Source: Gigaspora margarita (lineage: Eukaryota; Glomeromycota; Glomeromycetes; Diversisporales; Gigasporaceae). Taken from it: a stretch of 64,000 nt of DNA. Where the stretch lies: the NCBI GenBank assembly GCA_009809945.1, contig WTPW01000934.1, positions 169,032-233,031 of the forward strand, given 5' to 3'. Each line of letters starts with the position of its first letter. Position 1 is the first letter of the stretch. The notes below the pieces were generated by a model. That model searched no databases and was not told where the DNA came from. It saw nothing but the letters and a program-made list of their open reading frames with translations. The translations under genes were made by a program, and so were the position numbers. Positions 25,093 to 36,500 of the stretch are shown here, one piece after another.

Positions 25093-25205
25093 TTTCTTGT
25101 AAACCATTGATCAAAAACATGTAATTTTGGTACTATTCACCTTGTCTCATTGAGACGAATCGAATGGTACCAAAATTATATAATTCTAATTGATATTTCT
25201 CAAAA
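25093..25205. repeat. Family A hairpin, copy 3
   Basis: GTAATTTTGGTACTATTCAC pairs imperfectly with CGAATGGTACCAAAATTATA around TTGTCTCATTGAGACGAA. Confidence 0.8.
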
Positions 25206-25675
25206 TATCATAATTTAACCAAAATAAGCTGCACAAACCAAAATTTTAAAATTAACTTAAAACAATGAATAGCTCTTGGTAGAACAGTCTGTTTTTGATA
25301 CTTTTACCACCAAAATGTCTGCCTTGAAGAGATGATTCCAACAAGCCCAAACTCATTAAAATCCAATTATGGGATCACAGGATTGTTAAGGTTTTATTAT
25401 TGTTTTGATAAAAATAGATATATTTAACTAAATTAAATTTTCATCAAAAACAATACAAAAACCTTAGTGATCCCATGATCCTATGATTGGATTTTAGTGC
25501 GTTTGGGCTTGTTGGAATTGCCTCTTCAAGGCAGATATTTTGGTAGTAAAATTATTGAAAAGGACTGTTCTACCAAGAGATATTTATTATTTTATATTAA
25601 TATTAAAATTTGCTTTGTGCAGCTTATTTTGGTTAAATTATGATATATCAAGAAATATTGGTCAAAATCACATGA
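25190..25675. repeat. Family B palindrome, about 480 bp
   Basis: Arms include CTCTTGGTAGAACAGTC / GACTGTTCTACCAAGAG-type pairing, ACCAAAATGTCTGCCTTGA / TCAAGGCAGATATTTTGGT, and GGGATCACAGGATTG / ATGATCCTATGATTGG. The outer AACCAAAATAAGCTGCAC / GTGCAGCTTATTTTGGTT is exact. Centre near 25,430. Related copies at 47,330-47,627 and 48,098-48,195. Confidence 0.85.
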
Positions 25676-25760
25676 TTGTAGTACCATTCAATTTGTCTCA
25701 ATGAGATGAATCGAATAGTATGAAAACTATTCGATTCTGATCAATAAATCTCAATAGATC
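25641..25760. repeat. Family A hairpin, copy 4
   Basis: TAGTACCATTCAATTTGTCT pairs with AGATGAATCGAATAGTA; flanks TTGGTCAAAATC and GATTCTGATCAA continue the pairing. Confidence 0.75.
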
Positions 25761-25845
25761 ATGAAAAAAGTATATGCGCTATAATTGGTACCTGCATTAT
25801 AATTTACTATTTTACTTTGTATTTTTTATTTAATAATATTTTATA

Positions 25846-25950
25846 ATCTAGTGATTAGAATTGAATAATTTTGGTACCATTCAATTTGCCTTGATTTGAT
25901 GAATCCAATAGTACCAAAATCATTCAATTCTAATTGATATATCATGTATT
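25846..25950. repeat. Family A hairpin, copy 5
   Basis: GAATTGAATAATTTTGGTAC pairs with GTACCAAAATCATTCAATTC around TTGCCTTGATTTGATGAA. Confidence 0.85.
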
Positions 25951-26621
25951 ATTAGCCAAACTACTTAACTGCGTCATAATACCTATATCCACCTTATATT
26001 TTGTTTTTCAAAACAATTTTTTCTATTGTATAAAAATTGATTTGCTTAGTATTATTTTGTCTTTTATAAAAAATTTCTATATATGATCATTAATTGTTGC
26101 TATATATTAAAGTCAAAAATAATGCTAAACAAATTGATTTTTATACAATATTAAAGTTGTTCAGGAGAACAAAATACAGCTATTTTAAAATTTTTATATA
26201 AATTAATTTAGATTTCATTTATATATTTTTGATTATAACTAATTTTTACCCTAGGTGATATCACCTATATCAGGTGAAGATTGTTGATAGCTTATTATAG
26301 GAATATAAACTGATGATATCCGATAATGATCATTAAATTTTTTTTTTATCTTTACAGTAACAGTCTTTTTCTTTCAAATCGGTAATAGAATTTCATTCTG
26401 TTATTACTGGTATTATAGGACCACGAATAATCTATATGAGGTTATATTTGAGGATCATAGTAAAAATTTTTTCTGTTAGCAGTTCTACTTTGGTATATAT
26501 CAGCTACATTTCAAATATCAGGTACCAACTTTGGAATCAGATCCCAATTTTCAAAATGTAAGCTTTCAAAAAAATGTTTCAAGCCAACGCTCTCTAGAAA
26601 AAAAACCCAGAACCGATGCTC

Positions 26622-26757
26622 NNNNNNNNNNNNNNNNNNNNNNNNNNNNNNNNNNNNNNNNNNNNNNNNNNNNNNNNNNNNNNNNNNNNNNNNNNNNNNN
26701 NNNNNNNNNNNNNNNNNNNNNNNNNNNNNNNNNNNNNNNNNNNNNNNNNNNNNNNNN
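26622..26757. other. Assembly gap (136 N)
   Basis: Unknown bases, flanked by repeated CCAACxCTCTCxAxAAAAAA motifs, so the gap probably reflects a tandem repeat. Frames spanning it are artefacts. Confidence 0.95.
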
Positions 26758-26859
26758 AAAAAAAAAAAACTGGAACCAACACTCTCGATAAAAAAAGCAA
26801 AAAAAAACAAACTCAACTCTCTAAAAAAAACCACTCACTATTTACCATTTCCATTACCA

Positions 26860-27030
26860 CTTTTCAAATATAACATTTGAAAAAATTACCCTGTTACTAT
26901 TCTTTCAAATATACTTATTTTGCCCATTATCCAGTTTCAAATATAACCTTTTTACCCAATACCTACTTTTCAAATATAACCTTTTTAAAAAAATGGCCCT
27001 CTGTTAGCAAGTTTTCAAATATGACATTAC
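26860..27030. repeat. Short interspersed TTTCAAATATAAC repeats
   Basis: TTTCAAATATAAC or close variants occur about six times in 170 bp with spacers of 20-40 bp. Confidence 0.7.
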
Positions 27031-27309
27031 ATAGATTGTTTGGGGTCCTGGTATTATAGTTGGAGTCATTGTTGTTTGCCATGTCAGTATATATTTTGTT
27101 GCTTTTGGCATGTGTTGTTTAGGAATCACTATTACCATTTTTTGAACTGTCTTGCTCTGTTGCTGGTACTTTTGTTGAAGCAGTCACTATATTTCACTAT
27201 AGTTGGGGTAAATGCATTGCTGAATCATTTTGCTAGTTATACTGTGTGGACTTTTGGATCCAGAAATTCAGAAGAGTTGGGCTTTGTCATTTCGAATCTT
27301 GAACATGTT

Positions 27310-27682
27310 TACTAACACTTCTTTTTTTTAGGTATTTTTAAGGACATCTTTAGTTTCTCGTTTCGGTTCTTGGGTATTTAGGAAAGTGTATGTGTAGTTA
27401 CTTTGGTTTGTCATTTTGACTTGTTGGCATGTCTACAGTAGTTAACATTGTTTACGCGTTTGCTAATACTTCTTTTTTTTCTAGATATTTTTGAAGGCAT
27501 CTTTAGTTTCTTATTTCAGTTCTTGGGTATTTAGGAATGTATGTAGTGTTTTTGATTTGTTGTTTTGGCTTGTTGGCATGCTAATAGTAGCTAACGTTTT
27601 TTATGTGTTTGCTAATACTTTTTTCTAGGTATTTTCAAGGGCATTTTTAGTTTCTTGTTTTGGTTCTTGGGTATTCAGGGCT
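27310..27682 (+). repeat. Tandem repeat of about 150 bp, two and a half copies
   Basis: Each unit runs from TTCTAGGTATTTT, through CATCTTTAGTTTC and GGTTCTTGGGTATTTAGGA, to TTGTTGGCATG and GTTTGCTAATACTTCT. The last copy is cut short near 27,682. Each unit begins with a T-rich tract and AG, like a 3' splice site, but no long frame is kept. Confidence 0.85.
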
Positions 27683-28369
27683 AATGTTTTTTCTAGGTGA
27701 TAAAAATAAGCAACTTCAAGCTAAGCTGTTCTTTAGTGTCGTTAGTGTCATCGTTAGTAAATAGTAAAATACTTTTATATTCATCATTATTGAATGGTAA
27801 GGTACTCTCATTATCATTATTAGAGTCATAAAACTATTATCATCATTTTTGGTGGTATTATTATTTATAGAAGAATCTTGAATTATTATTAGCATATTTT
27901 TTTGTTGTTTAGGCTAGGGTTAATATTATCATTTTTGTTAAAGTAGCTTCTATTAAATCAGGTGTATTAATAGGCGATATGCCATGAGATGATATAATCA
28001 TTGTATCATATTGTGCAAATATAATAAAATTCATATATTAAACTTCAAATCGTGTAATGTTTAGAAAATCAGTTTAAGCTGAAATCCCTATTTAGAGTTA
28101 GAGTAAGAGTAAAGCGATCAAAAGTCTTTTCCTATGCTTTAGTAAAATAAAATGCTGTAGCAAAGGTGACAGCCATAATGGAAGTATAAACTATTCTTTG
28201 CGAAGCAAAGGATATTGGACAATGTCTTTTCAATTATTGAATTAATTATATTTAACTGCTATATAAAATTCATTTTAAATGCCATTCTTCTGACCCAAGT
28301 CAGAGTCGATTTCCAAGCTGATTCCAAACTAGGTGATATTACCTAGGATGAAAATTAGCAATATTCTAC

Positions 28370-28545
28370 TTAGTATTATTTTGATTTTATATATAGTAAC
28401 AATTAGTAATTATATATAAAAATTATTAAAATAAATTGTTATATATAATTATTTATCAATGCTATATATAAAGTCAGAATACTATAAAACTAAGTAAATA
28501 AATTTTTATGCAATAACAAGTTATTCAGGAAAATAAACATATCTA
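28370..28545. repeat. Palindrome related to hAT family 1 interior
   Basis: ACTTAGTATTATTTTGATTT pairs with AGTCAGAATACTATAAAACTAAGT, then TGCAATAACAAGTTATTCAGG. Same family as 2,255-2,785. Confidence 0.65.
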
Positions 28546-29262
28546 TTATGAAATTATTATATAAAATGGTTGATATTTTATTAATATTTTTTATTTTACA
28601 TTTCTACAAAAAAAAATTACAAGTTTTTTTAGCTAAGTAAATTAAAAAAACAATACTGATAAAAAGTTATTTGAATTGCATGAAATTTTAGAGTAAGTGT
28701 ATTTTATCTTTTTGAACAATTTTATTTATTGTATAAAAGTTGATTTAATTATTAAAATTGAACTTCTTTATATAGCAACAATCTACATTTATATATAAAT
28801 GTAATTGTAAAAAAGTAATTTTATAATTAAAATTAGCCAACAAATCCTAAAAAAAATTTGATAGTGATTATAAATAATTGTATCTATATGGTAGTATTTT
28901 TAATAGAAATAAATGGTATTATATTTTGGTATGATCATATAAAGTTTGTAACTATATAGGAGGTGATTATATGGGAGGACAACTGTATTTGCATTAATTT
29001 AGTTAATAGTTTAACCTTTTATCCTGTGCCAATTTAGTTGATGAGTTAATCTCTTTTAGTTAAGCAATAGCCAATAAATATAATAATAATTTGTAAATTA
29101 AAGATTTTACTGTATTTACCTATCTCAATAATTTTTTTATATGTGCAAGTAAAAATATTTTTTATATGCACACTTGTGCAACCAATTAATTGTTTGTGCA
29201 TCTTAAACCTGTATATTACTTGCATTTGTGCAAATAATTTTGGATCTGAATTTTAAATACTG

Positions 29263-29840
29263 CATGGTAAGTAGCCCTCTACAATTGTCCCAAATAGTAC
29301 CTTCTCCAATATTACAAATAGTAACTCCTGTGCTCTCAGTAGTAAGAAACTCGGTAGAACAAATGTTTTCTTTATTACAAAAGGACTTCTCTTTTGTGAC
29401 AAGTATGATAATAATGGTAGTAATTATCCCATTCTTCAATTGTTAAAAGCTGTCAAAGAAGTATAGAACAATTCTTGGATAAGTCTAAGCCTTAAAATGA
29501 AACAAATATTTACGTAAATACAAATAGAAGTGTAAAGAAAGAGAAAATGAAGCCCATTGACTCTTTACCGAATGTGGGTCTAAAAAATAAAAGGCAAGAA
29601 AAAGAGAAACCTAAAACAGTGAACAAAAATCCCTAAGAAAAAGGCTAAATAGCTGTTGAAATAATGATAATAATCTGAAGAAGAAAAATAAAATAGATAT
29701 GCTCGATGATTGTATAATAACAGATGACCTAGAGGATCTGTTAGATGATATCTGAAACTCATTTGATTTTGAATGTGGCTATATGGATAGTATTGAATTT
29801 AAGAAAGATGAACATAAGGTGCCTGTTAATAACCAATTAT
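29263..29840 (+). pseudogene. Gypsy gag/pol, second part
   Basis: Directly after the hAT target duplication the gag frame resumes (MVSSPLQLSQIVPSPILQIV, then VEQMFSLLQKDF). It joins in frame with VYNMVLNM before the insertion. Further on, KMKPIDSLPNVGLKNKR and a lysine-rich stretch resemble the basic gag tail, followed by an acidic segment DDLEDLLDDI and CGYMDSIEFKKDEHK. Stops and frameshifts are frequent. No CCHC knuckle is recognisable. Confidence 0.65.
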
Positions 29841-29849
29841 CAATATATG

Positions 29850-30200
29850 TTTTACCTGGCCTTTTCTATTATTATAGAATGAATTATTGTTAAAAAAAAT
29901 AAACAAGAAGCATCTACTTATCTTCAAGAATCTACAAAGATGAGTTGTATTAATAAAATAAATAGTCTTAACTATTGTTATCAAAATGAGCTTAACAATA
30001 GAAAAGAACATGACAAAGGCAGCATGAAAATGATGGTATTTAATTGAGAAAAGTCAGCAGAAATAGGTTATGCTAAAGGCAAAATATCCTTGGTTATGAT
30101 TACAATGAAGAAACTGGAATCAAAAAATATAAACTTAAGGCATTCACCAGTTATCAAGACTGTAAAAATAATTCAAGGTAGTACAATATGTGATTATAAA
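29850..30200 (+). pseudogene. Sel1-like repeat fragment
   Basis: Plus-strand frames give KKNKQEASTYLQESTKM and EKSAEIGYAKGKxxLGYDYN followed by ETGIKKYKLKAFTSYQ. This has the Ala/Gly/Tyr spacing of Sel1-like repeats. In mycorrhizal fungi these are commonly the C-terminal part of TKL kinase proteins. At least two degenerate repeats are visible, broken by stops and a frameshift. No kinase domain is attached. The call rests on pattern recognition over a short stretch. Confidence 0.55.
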
Positions 30201-31033
30201 AGTTGTCACCACAATTGCATTGACACAATCAAAGATAAAAACAATACAGAATTTTCCTGCCCAATTATGAATAATGGTAATAGAACTGAAAAGTCTGGGC
30301 ATGGTTGTGGAAACAAAATAAGATTAAAAAGAATGAATATTATGTGTGCTATGAAGGAAAATATGATACTCAAAGTGCATCATGGATCCGTTAGATAATA
30401 AAGATGAAGAGAATAGTCTTGCCAATAACTATACAACTCTAGAAGTTGCTTGTGATATGTGGAAGGCAAAGGTGGAAACATTTAAGACCTGAAGAAATGC
30501 AGCTGAATGCAAAAAAAATCTATTGGATCAAAAAAATAAAATAAGTAAAGATCTTGATAGCAAAGGTCAAAAATGGTCAAAATACTGTACTAATGAAAAG
30601 GCGAAAAAAACCTGAGGTCGTGGAAGTGCTGCATTGTAGAGTAAATAAAATTCCAAACAAGAATATAGAATACAGATCAAATCGTGAAGAAGGCCAAAAA
30701 CTTGAAGCAGAAAAAAAGCAAAAGAAGCCATGGGTAGAAAAGTAGATTAATAAATATAAAATGGCAAAATTAAGATATAAGAAAAAAGAAAGAAAATACG
30801 TACCTGAGAAAACCTGAATTAATTATATGACTTACAGATTTTGAATTTGAAGGATTACTAGTAAGGATATTGATAGACAACTACTGTTTTTTCACAATAA
30901 CTTGGATGATCATGAAAAAGGGATAGATGTAAAAACATATAAGCAAAAGAAAGAAAAAAATCCTATGGTCATATACTGTCTTTCTCTTTTATAATCACGT
31001 GGTTTGTTGTAGCAAAAATGGTGATTATAAAGA
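30201..31033 (+). other. Lysine-rich non-functional frames, unassigned
   Basis: Frames at 30,090-30,398 (Cys/His-containing, CDYKSCHHNC and CPIMNNGNRTEKSGHGCG) and 30,554-30,745 (Lys-rich) look like decayed coding sequence on the plus strand, possibly a retroelement or Sel1-protein tail. I cannot name a family. The stretch ends at the hAT MITE. Confidence 0.35.
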
Positions 31034-31041
31034 GGTGTGAT

Positions 31042-32568
31042 CAGTGTTTAAAATTCAAATTGAAAGTTATGTTCTCAAAAGAGCATAATTTAAATTTTTA
31101 TTGTTCTCAAAAACTTTTTAGTGTTCATTATATATTAAATATATTGAACATTAATATTTAAATAATGTTCATGTGTAGGTTTAGGGCACAGATAAGTACT
31201 TAGATTTACTTATATATATGTCTGAGTTTTTATTCTTAGCATTAAATTTAAAAAAATAAAATTTCTTTCTGTACTGTAAAAAGTTTCTATTAAATTTAAT
31301 AAAGATAAAAGCAAGGTCTCACCTTTAATATTTAAAAAAAAAATAATGTTCATGTATATATTAGCTTCAAACAATATTGATATATATTATTTATAATTTA
31401 CAACAAAATTAATTCAAATTAATAAAATCAATACTATAATAATTAATTCTATGATCAATTGCACCATTCTTGGTATGCTAATTGAAAATTAAGCTTTTCT
31501 TATACTGCACTTACTCACTTGTAGTTTAACATATTGTGAATTAAAGTTATATCTAATTTTAATAATAAAATAAGTAGATTATAAATAAATAACTTATGCT
31601 CTAATAGTTTAATATAGTAAATAAATTAATTTTTAATATAAAAATTGTATTGTTAATAGAATAATAACTTATTTGAAATAAATTCTATACTTAAATTTAT
31701 ATACTAAGTTTATGCTTATCTATTAATAATTTTTTAAACCTTGTATATGATTCTTTGTATTTTTTCAATATAATACAATGTATTAATAATTTTTTAAACT
31801 TTGTATATGATTTTTTGTATTTTTTTAGCATAATACAATGTATTATACAATTTAATTTCTAATAATTTTGTTAAAACTTCAAGTGCTTTTTATATTCGCT
31901 TATAGTAAAACAAGCCTTTCTGTAATATTTTACTAATGCTACTATTGGTTAATGCAATAAATTAGAATCCAATTACTTTGTTATTTAACTATTTAGACTT
32001 TATACTAACAAATACTTTGTGTCTTTTTTAATTGCTTAGTATTAGCATATCATTTGACCCAAATCATCTATATATAAGTCTATACAATAAGGGCAGTGAC
32101 AGATATTACGTAATATCCTGGAGGGGTCAAAAAAATTTTTACATAAGACTAATTATACAATTTGATTGGCTAATTGGTCTTATATAGGGGGAGGGGGTGC
32201 TCTCTGATAAAATGATATTACGTAATATCTGTCACAGCCCTAATGGCTAATAAATGTTTTATTTAAAATCTTTAAAGGCTATTTCCTTAAATATTGATTT
32301 GTTACCCATATTGTACAACTTTAAACATATGTGCTATACATATGTACAGAATTTGTTATGATTAAATTATATTATGATAAACATTTAATAAAATTTATTG
32401 TTCTTATTAGTAAATCTAGAACATAAAAATTTTATAAATGTTCTTTTTGAGAACATTTCAAGAGGATAAAATGTTCTCAAATAAGAGAACCTTTTTTTAA
32501 ATTTCAATGTTTTTAAAAAAACTCAAATGTTCATTGTGAATTATGAGAACATTGAATTTTAAACACTG
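31042..32568. mobile_element. Non-autonomous hAT element, family 2 (1.5 kb)
   Basis: Ends CAGTGTTTAAAATTC...GAATTTTAAACACTG are flanked by an exact 8-bp duplication GGTGTGAT (31,034-31,041 and 32,569-32,576). The subterminal GTTCTCAAAAGAGC/TGAGAACATT motifs are shared with the copy at 53,105-62,156, inverted. No transposase. It carries a Tourist-type MITE and lies in a region repeating 'GTGATTATAAAGAGG/TGATTATATGG'. Confidence 0.95.
32091..32240. mobile_element. Tourist/PIF-Harbinger-like MITE, 150 bp
   Basis: The ends GGGCAGTGACAGATATTACG and (reverse) GGGCTGTGACAGATATTACG differ at one base over 26. They are flanked by TAA on both sides (32,088-32,090 and 32,241-32,243), the usual PIF/Harbinger target. 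It is nested in hAT family 2. Confidence 0.85.
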
Positions 32569-32576
32569 GGTGTGAT

Positions 32577-33042
32577 TATATGGTAATTACCTTATATAAT
32601 CACATCTAATACTGTGGTTTATATTATGTAATTATATCGAAGTAAATATTATAATCACAAATAGTTGCTATATATAAAAGTCCAAATTGAACTAAGTGAA
32701 CTAATTTTTATGCATTAAGTAAAGTTTTTGGAATAACAAATTACACATATCCTAAAAGTTTCATATAATTTGGACAAACTTTATTAATTAATTTCTTTAC
32801 TTGATGTTAGATGAAAAAAAAATAAATTATTTTTTTGTCCAATATATAATGAAAAAACTAATTAATAATAGTTTATCAAAAATTTTAGAATATGTATAAT
32901 TTGCCATGTCAAACAGTTTCTTAATCGATTTACTTACTGTTGATTCCCAAAATAAGCTACTTTTTGTTTTGATCAAAAAACCCAAAAACTTATTTATCCA
33001 AAAATAAGCTACTCCCACAATTGATAATAGTCACTACATAGT
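32577..33042. other. AT-rich stretch before the Gypsy fragment
   Basis: Contains a partial copy of the hAT family 1 interior palindrome (TTGCTATATATAAAAGTCCAAATT near 32,670) and a motif AAAATAAGCTACT repeated at 32,950 and 33,003. No gene recognised. Confidence 0.4.
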
Positions 33043-33739
33043 AAAGTCCAAATTTTACTATGAAAAGAATTTATTTTTGTCACAGATGCATCCTATGAAG
33101 GATTTGGAGCCACCCTAAGCCAACTCTCTAATGATAAAAAGGAACACCCAATTGCCTATGCTAGTAAAAGTTTGAAAAAAAAAAGAAATGAATTATGGAG
33201 CCACTAAACTAGAATGTGCTGCTATTGTATGGACCATTGAACATTTTCATAAGTACTTTGGTACAAGCTATTTCACACTAGTTACAGGCTACTCTGCTCT
33301 TAAATAGTTAAAATTATCCCAACTAAAAGGACGTCTAGGTCGTTGGATTATGAAACTTTAACCTTATTATTTTACTGGAAGAAACCACTCCAATGTTGAT
33401 GCTCTTTCTCGCTTACCAACCTAGACACACCTTCATCTTATAGACCCAACATGAATTTATATCAATACCAAAATCTCCTAGAATATTTAGAATCAGACAC
33501 TCTCTTCCCTGACTTAACAAAAAATGACAAAGGACAATTATTAATTAATTTTGATAGTATAAAGTAAAAAATAAATTATTATACAAAAAGAATAAAAAAG
33601 ATCCAGACAAACCTATTAGAGTCATTAAGTGGACAAAAGTTGAACCAATTTTGTATATAATGTATAATCATGCTGAACATTAAGGAACAGATGCTATATA
33701 TTATAAAATATTTGACTGATATTATTGGGACCAAATGAG
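33043..33739 (+). pseudogene. Gypsy pol: RNase H and integrase zinc-finger start
   Basis: The RNase H-like region reads FVTDASYEGFGATLSQLSND (first catalytic Asp present), then HPIAYASKSL, KLECAAIVWTIEHF and GRNHSNVDALSRLP, the classical Gypsy RNase H end. After a linker, IRVIKWTKVEPILYIMYNHA and EHxGTDAIYYKIFDxYYWDQ form the first half of the integrase HHCC zinc finger. Stops and frameshifts occur. The frame is cut after YYWDQM at 33,739 by the 16.3-kb element and continues at 50,042. Reverse transcriptase is not recognisable upstream, so this copy is truncated or decayed at its 5' side. Confidence 0.85.
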
Positions 33740-33766
33740 CATGGCGACATTCGATTTGATTGGCTT
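33740..33766 (+). repeat. Left terminal inverted repeat of the 16.3-kb element
   Basis: AGCATGGCGACATTCGATTT then GATTGG. About 22 of 27 positions match the right end allowing one gap. Confidence 0.75.
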
Positions 33767-36043
33767 GAAGATCTCTGAGTTACACAACATAAAAAAATTT
33801 TTTTAAAGTATCCTTACTATAAAAAATCACATCGTCAATTGGTAACTTGTGGTTTTACATAATAAAATTTTTTTAAACCGTACTATAGTATTCTTTAGCT
33901 CTTCGCATATCTTCTATAAAAAAAAATCAGTATAGATTATATAGCTAAAAATTTTACTTAGAAAGTAAATTTAGGCAAGTAATATATAATAAATAAGTTA
34001 TTAATTTTATTTTTTACTTTCAAATTCAAAAAAAAAAGAAGTTAGAGCATTCTCAAGCAGCTTTCTTAGTATAATTAGATAGTGTTTGAGTTGTCATTCA
34101 AATTATTTAAATACAATGAAATGCAAATCTTAAATCTTACTAATTAAAAAAAAAGGGTTGCGTCTTTAAATTTTATTTATCAAAAACTGCATACTATAGT
34201 AATACTAATTTTTTTTTTGCTATTCTTGCAAGCCAGACTGACTTTTGTGTACGCATATGTACATCTTTCTGATTTCTCCTTTTTTGCTAATGACAAATTT
34301 CTCCTTTTTTGCCCCTTGGAAAAAAAGTAGTCACTATGGCGCCTGCTTGTCCACCCAAAAAAAGAGTCCTCAATGCACGCTGGGAGTTTAGAGTTGGCAC
34401 ATTCACAGAGTTAAGAATATCAATGTGTGTTTAAGAAAAATTTTCTTTTTGACTATAAAATTTTGCTGTAACTTTTTAACCAATATTTAACTGCATAATT
34501 TTTTTCAAAATCGTGAATTGATTTTAACCTACAGCATTGGAAGATTTAGATTTAATTCTAATGACTAAAAGTTGCTATTTTTCGAGTAAATCATCCAGCC
34601 CCTTTAGAGTATGGGATATTTTACTTTGAAATTAAAATTATAGACAAAGGAAAAAATGGGTATTATCAATAATTATTTTATAAACATACCTTTGTTATGA
34701 TTTGTTATAACCTTTTAATTCCATTTTCTTAATAGAATAATTGGAATTGGATATTGTACAAAACAAAGCGATAAAAAAATAAATAATTCAAATTATATAC
34801 TATAAATAATATGCTCATACTTGGTAATAGTAAATTTTTGTTTTATTTGTTTTATTTTCTCATTATTATAAATTAACGTCTATATCATATCTTTAGGACA
34901 AGAAAACAAGGAAAATGAATCATGAGGGTGCATTACTGCATTAGTAATTGCCCTGTGCTATTAGGTATGAGTATAAATAAATTTTCTATTTGTATGCATA
35001 TGTCTCAGAGTATTAGAATAAAAATACTACAAATCTCTAATGTAGAACGCTAGAATGCACAGAGGAATTACTAATACAGCAACATACACTAGCTTTTTTA
35101 TAATCCCGCAATAAGAACAAGCACTATAAAGAGAGAAGTATAACATTCTTTATTAGGGCATATTGAAATTCTTGTAGTGCAAGAACTTGGAATTCCTGAA
35201 TCGTCAAGATCATTGTCTTTAAGCTCTGAAAGACACTAATATTTTTTTGATCTTTTTCTTGCAATTTAGTAGAAAAATCGTAGTCTCTTACTCGATCTTT
35301 TGAATGCGTAATTGTTGATAATGAGATTATAAGTATTCAAGTAAGTAAAACGTATGGGCTAGAGCAGAGTAGAACAGAATGAAAGACCTTATAGCTTACT
35401 TATAGAAATTTTTAGTCTGGCTCCTACCCCTGTAAGACATAATAATAAAAATTACACAATCTGTAACTGCTTTCCCTCCAAATGGTCACAGTACATTTGG
35501 ATTGGTCTTCGGGTTGGAGTATCACCCGGATTAATCAATCAAAACTATGTCAGCAACATTGATCAATTTACACGATCAAATCAATCCATGACTCAATTCG
35601 TTTTTGCAAGTTTTCATCATTATGGTAAATAGTTGAAAAGAACGACCATAATATATTCATTCATTATCAAAAATCAGCAGTGATTGGGAATGCAGTAGAG
35701 CAAATAGTATTGGAACATGGAATTGGAATGAATATAAGGAATCTATCTTATTATAATTAATTTTGATTAAATAATTTTTTTTTATCTAAATTAATAAATT
35801 TTCAAGTATTCTATAAGATGAATGCTTAGAACACACATATTTGATAGAAAAAAAATAAAAACATAGCCTTATTCTTTGGCTTTATATAAATAACTAGTGA
35901 AAATTTCCAGGTGATTTAACGTCTAGATAATAAGTTTATATATCTTAAAATACTAAAATATCAATTTTATATGAATTTAATACACTTTAAAATTACTACC
36001 CATTAAACTAAATTCCATAGAACTTTTAAACTAGACAATTCAA
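33767..36043. other. Left arm of the large element, no clear gene
   Basis: AT-rich. An inverted repeat of about 35 bp (ACTGCATTAGTAATTGCC near 34,935 and GGAATTACTAATACAGC near 35,065) marks a MITE-like unit of about 160 bp. No conserved protein is recognised. Confidence 0.4.
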
Positions 36044-36500
36044 CAAATTTTATAGTAATAATTTATCTATATTAAGTCATAAAAATTATTTTAACTTCTC
36101 TTAAAAAATTCTCTTGTGAACCGGGTAATGTTTTAAGTGCAACTATACATGATGGTGTACGTAATTGTGAAATTGTCCACTAAGCCAAATCCTCCTTCAC
36201 CAATCTTTTAAACATTATTTAATCTATTAAAAGGAATCCATTCGATTACATCTTCATATCGTGCAGCTTTAAGTTGAAATTCTTTAATACAATTATTGAC
36301 ATCTTTATTACCACTTGTCCATCCTTCTATTGTTTTCTTAGGGTCACATGATTGACACCAATCGAAAAACGTGTTATATCAGTTGCAACTTGCACATTCT
36401 CCAAAACTATTAAAATCAGAAACTAATATATACTCATCTGTTGAAGTATCTTGAGTTAGTCCATAGACTTTAGGGTTACTATCAATTAATTGTATGAGAT
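36044..36500 (-). pseudogene. TKL kinase N-terminal fragment inside the transposon
   Basis: The minus strand reads VYGLTQDTSTDEYILVSDF, a CASCN cysteine motif, WCQSCDPKKTIEGWTSGNKD, CIKEFQLKAARYEDVIEWIP and the glycine-rich loop KIGEGGFGLV. After a frameshift comes SCIVALKTLPGS with the invariant Lys. This order (cysteine leader, GWTSGNKD, WIPF, P-loop, VALKTL) is typical of the expanded kinases of Glomeromycotina. A stop sits just before the P-loop and one in the cysteine leader. The rest of the N-lobe and the C-lobe are missing. Confidence 0.8.

Larger units (their letters stand above)
24859..26002. mobile_element. Compound 'nested-doll' palindromic element
   Basis: The outer ends AAGGTGGATATGGGTAT and ATACCTATATCCACCTT are inverted repeats. 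Between them, five palindromes lie side by side (four family A hairpins and one 480-bp family B palindrome), and some share arms. The element interrupts the hAT family 1 sequence at a point equivalent to about 2,395 in the intact copy. No coding sequence. Confidence 0.8.
26240..28358. mobile_element. 2.1-kb element with CCTAGGTGATATCACC inverted ends
   Basis: Left end CTAATTTTTACCCTAGGTGA matches the reverse complement of the right end CTAATTTTCATCCTAGGTAA. It contains the N gap, CTCTCTAGAAAAAAAACC-type A-rich repeats, TTTCAAATATAACCTTTTT repeats and a tandem array. No transposase seen in the readable part. Shares its end motif with the small MITE at 4,001-4,280. Confidence 0.6.
24480..29262. 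mobile_element. hAT family 1 composite, 4.8 kb, nested insertions
   Basis: Ends CAGTATTTAAAATT...AATTTTAAATACTG match hAT family 1, in reverse orientation to the 1,737-3,064 copy. The flanking duplication is CATGGTAG / CATGGTAA (7 of 8). The subterminal TGCACATGTGCA-type motifs are shared with the other copy. Inside lie a compound palindromic element (24,859-26,002), an element with CCTAGGTGATATCACC ends (26,240-28,358) and an assembly gap. No transposase found. It splits the Gypsy gag frame. Confidence 0.9.

Noticed and set aside
24859..26002. CRISPR array
   Set aside because: Repeats are palindromic transposon-type hairpins of unequal length, with no uniform spacers and no cas genes, in a eukaryotic window.
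26511..26873. Open frames spanning the N run
   Set aside because: They exist only because unknown bases contain no stops.
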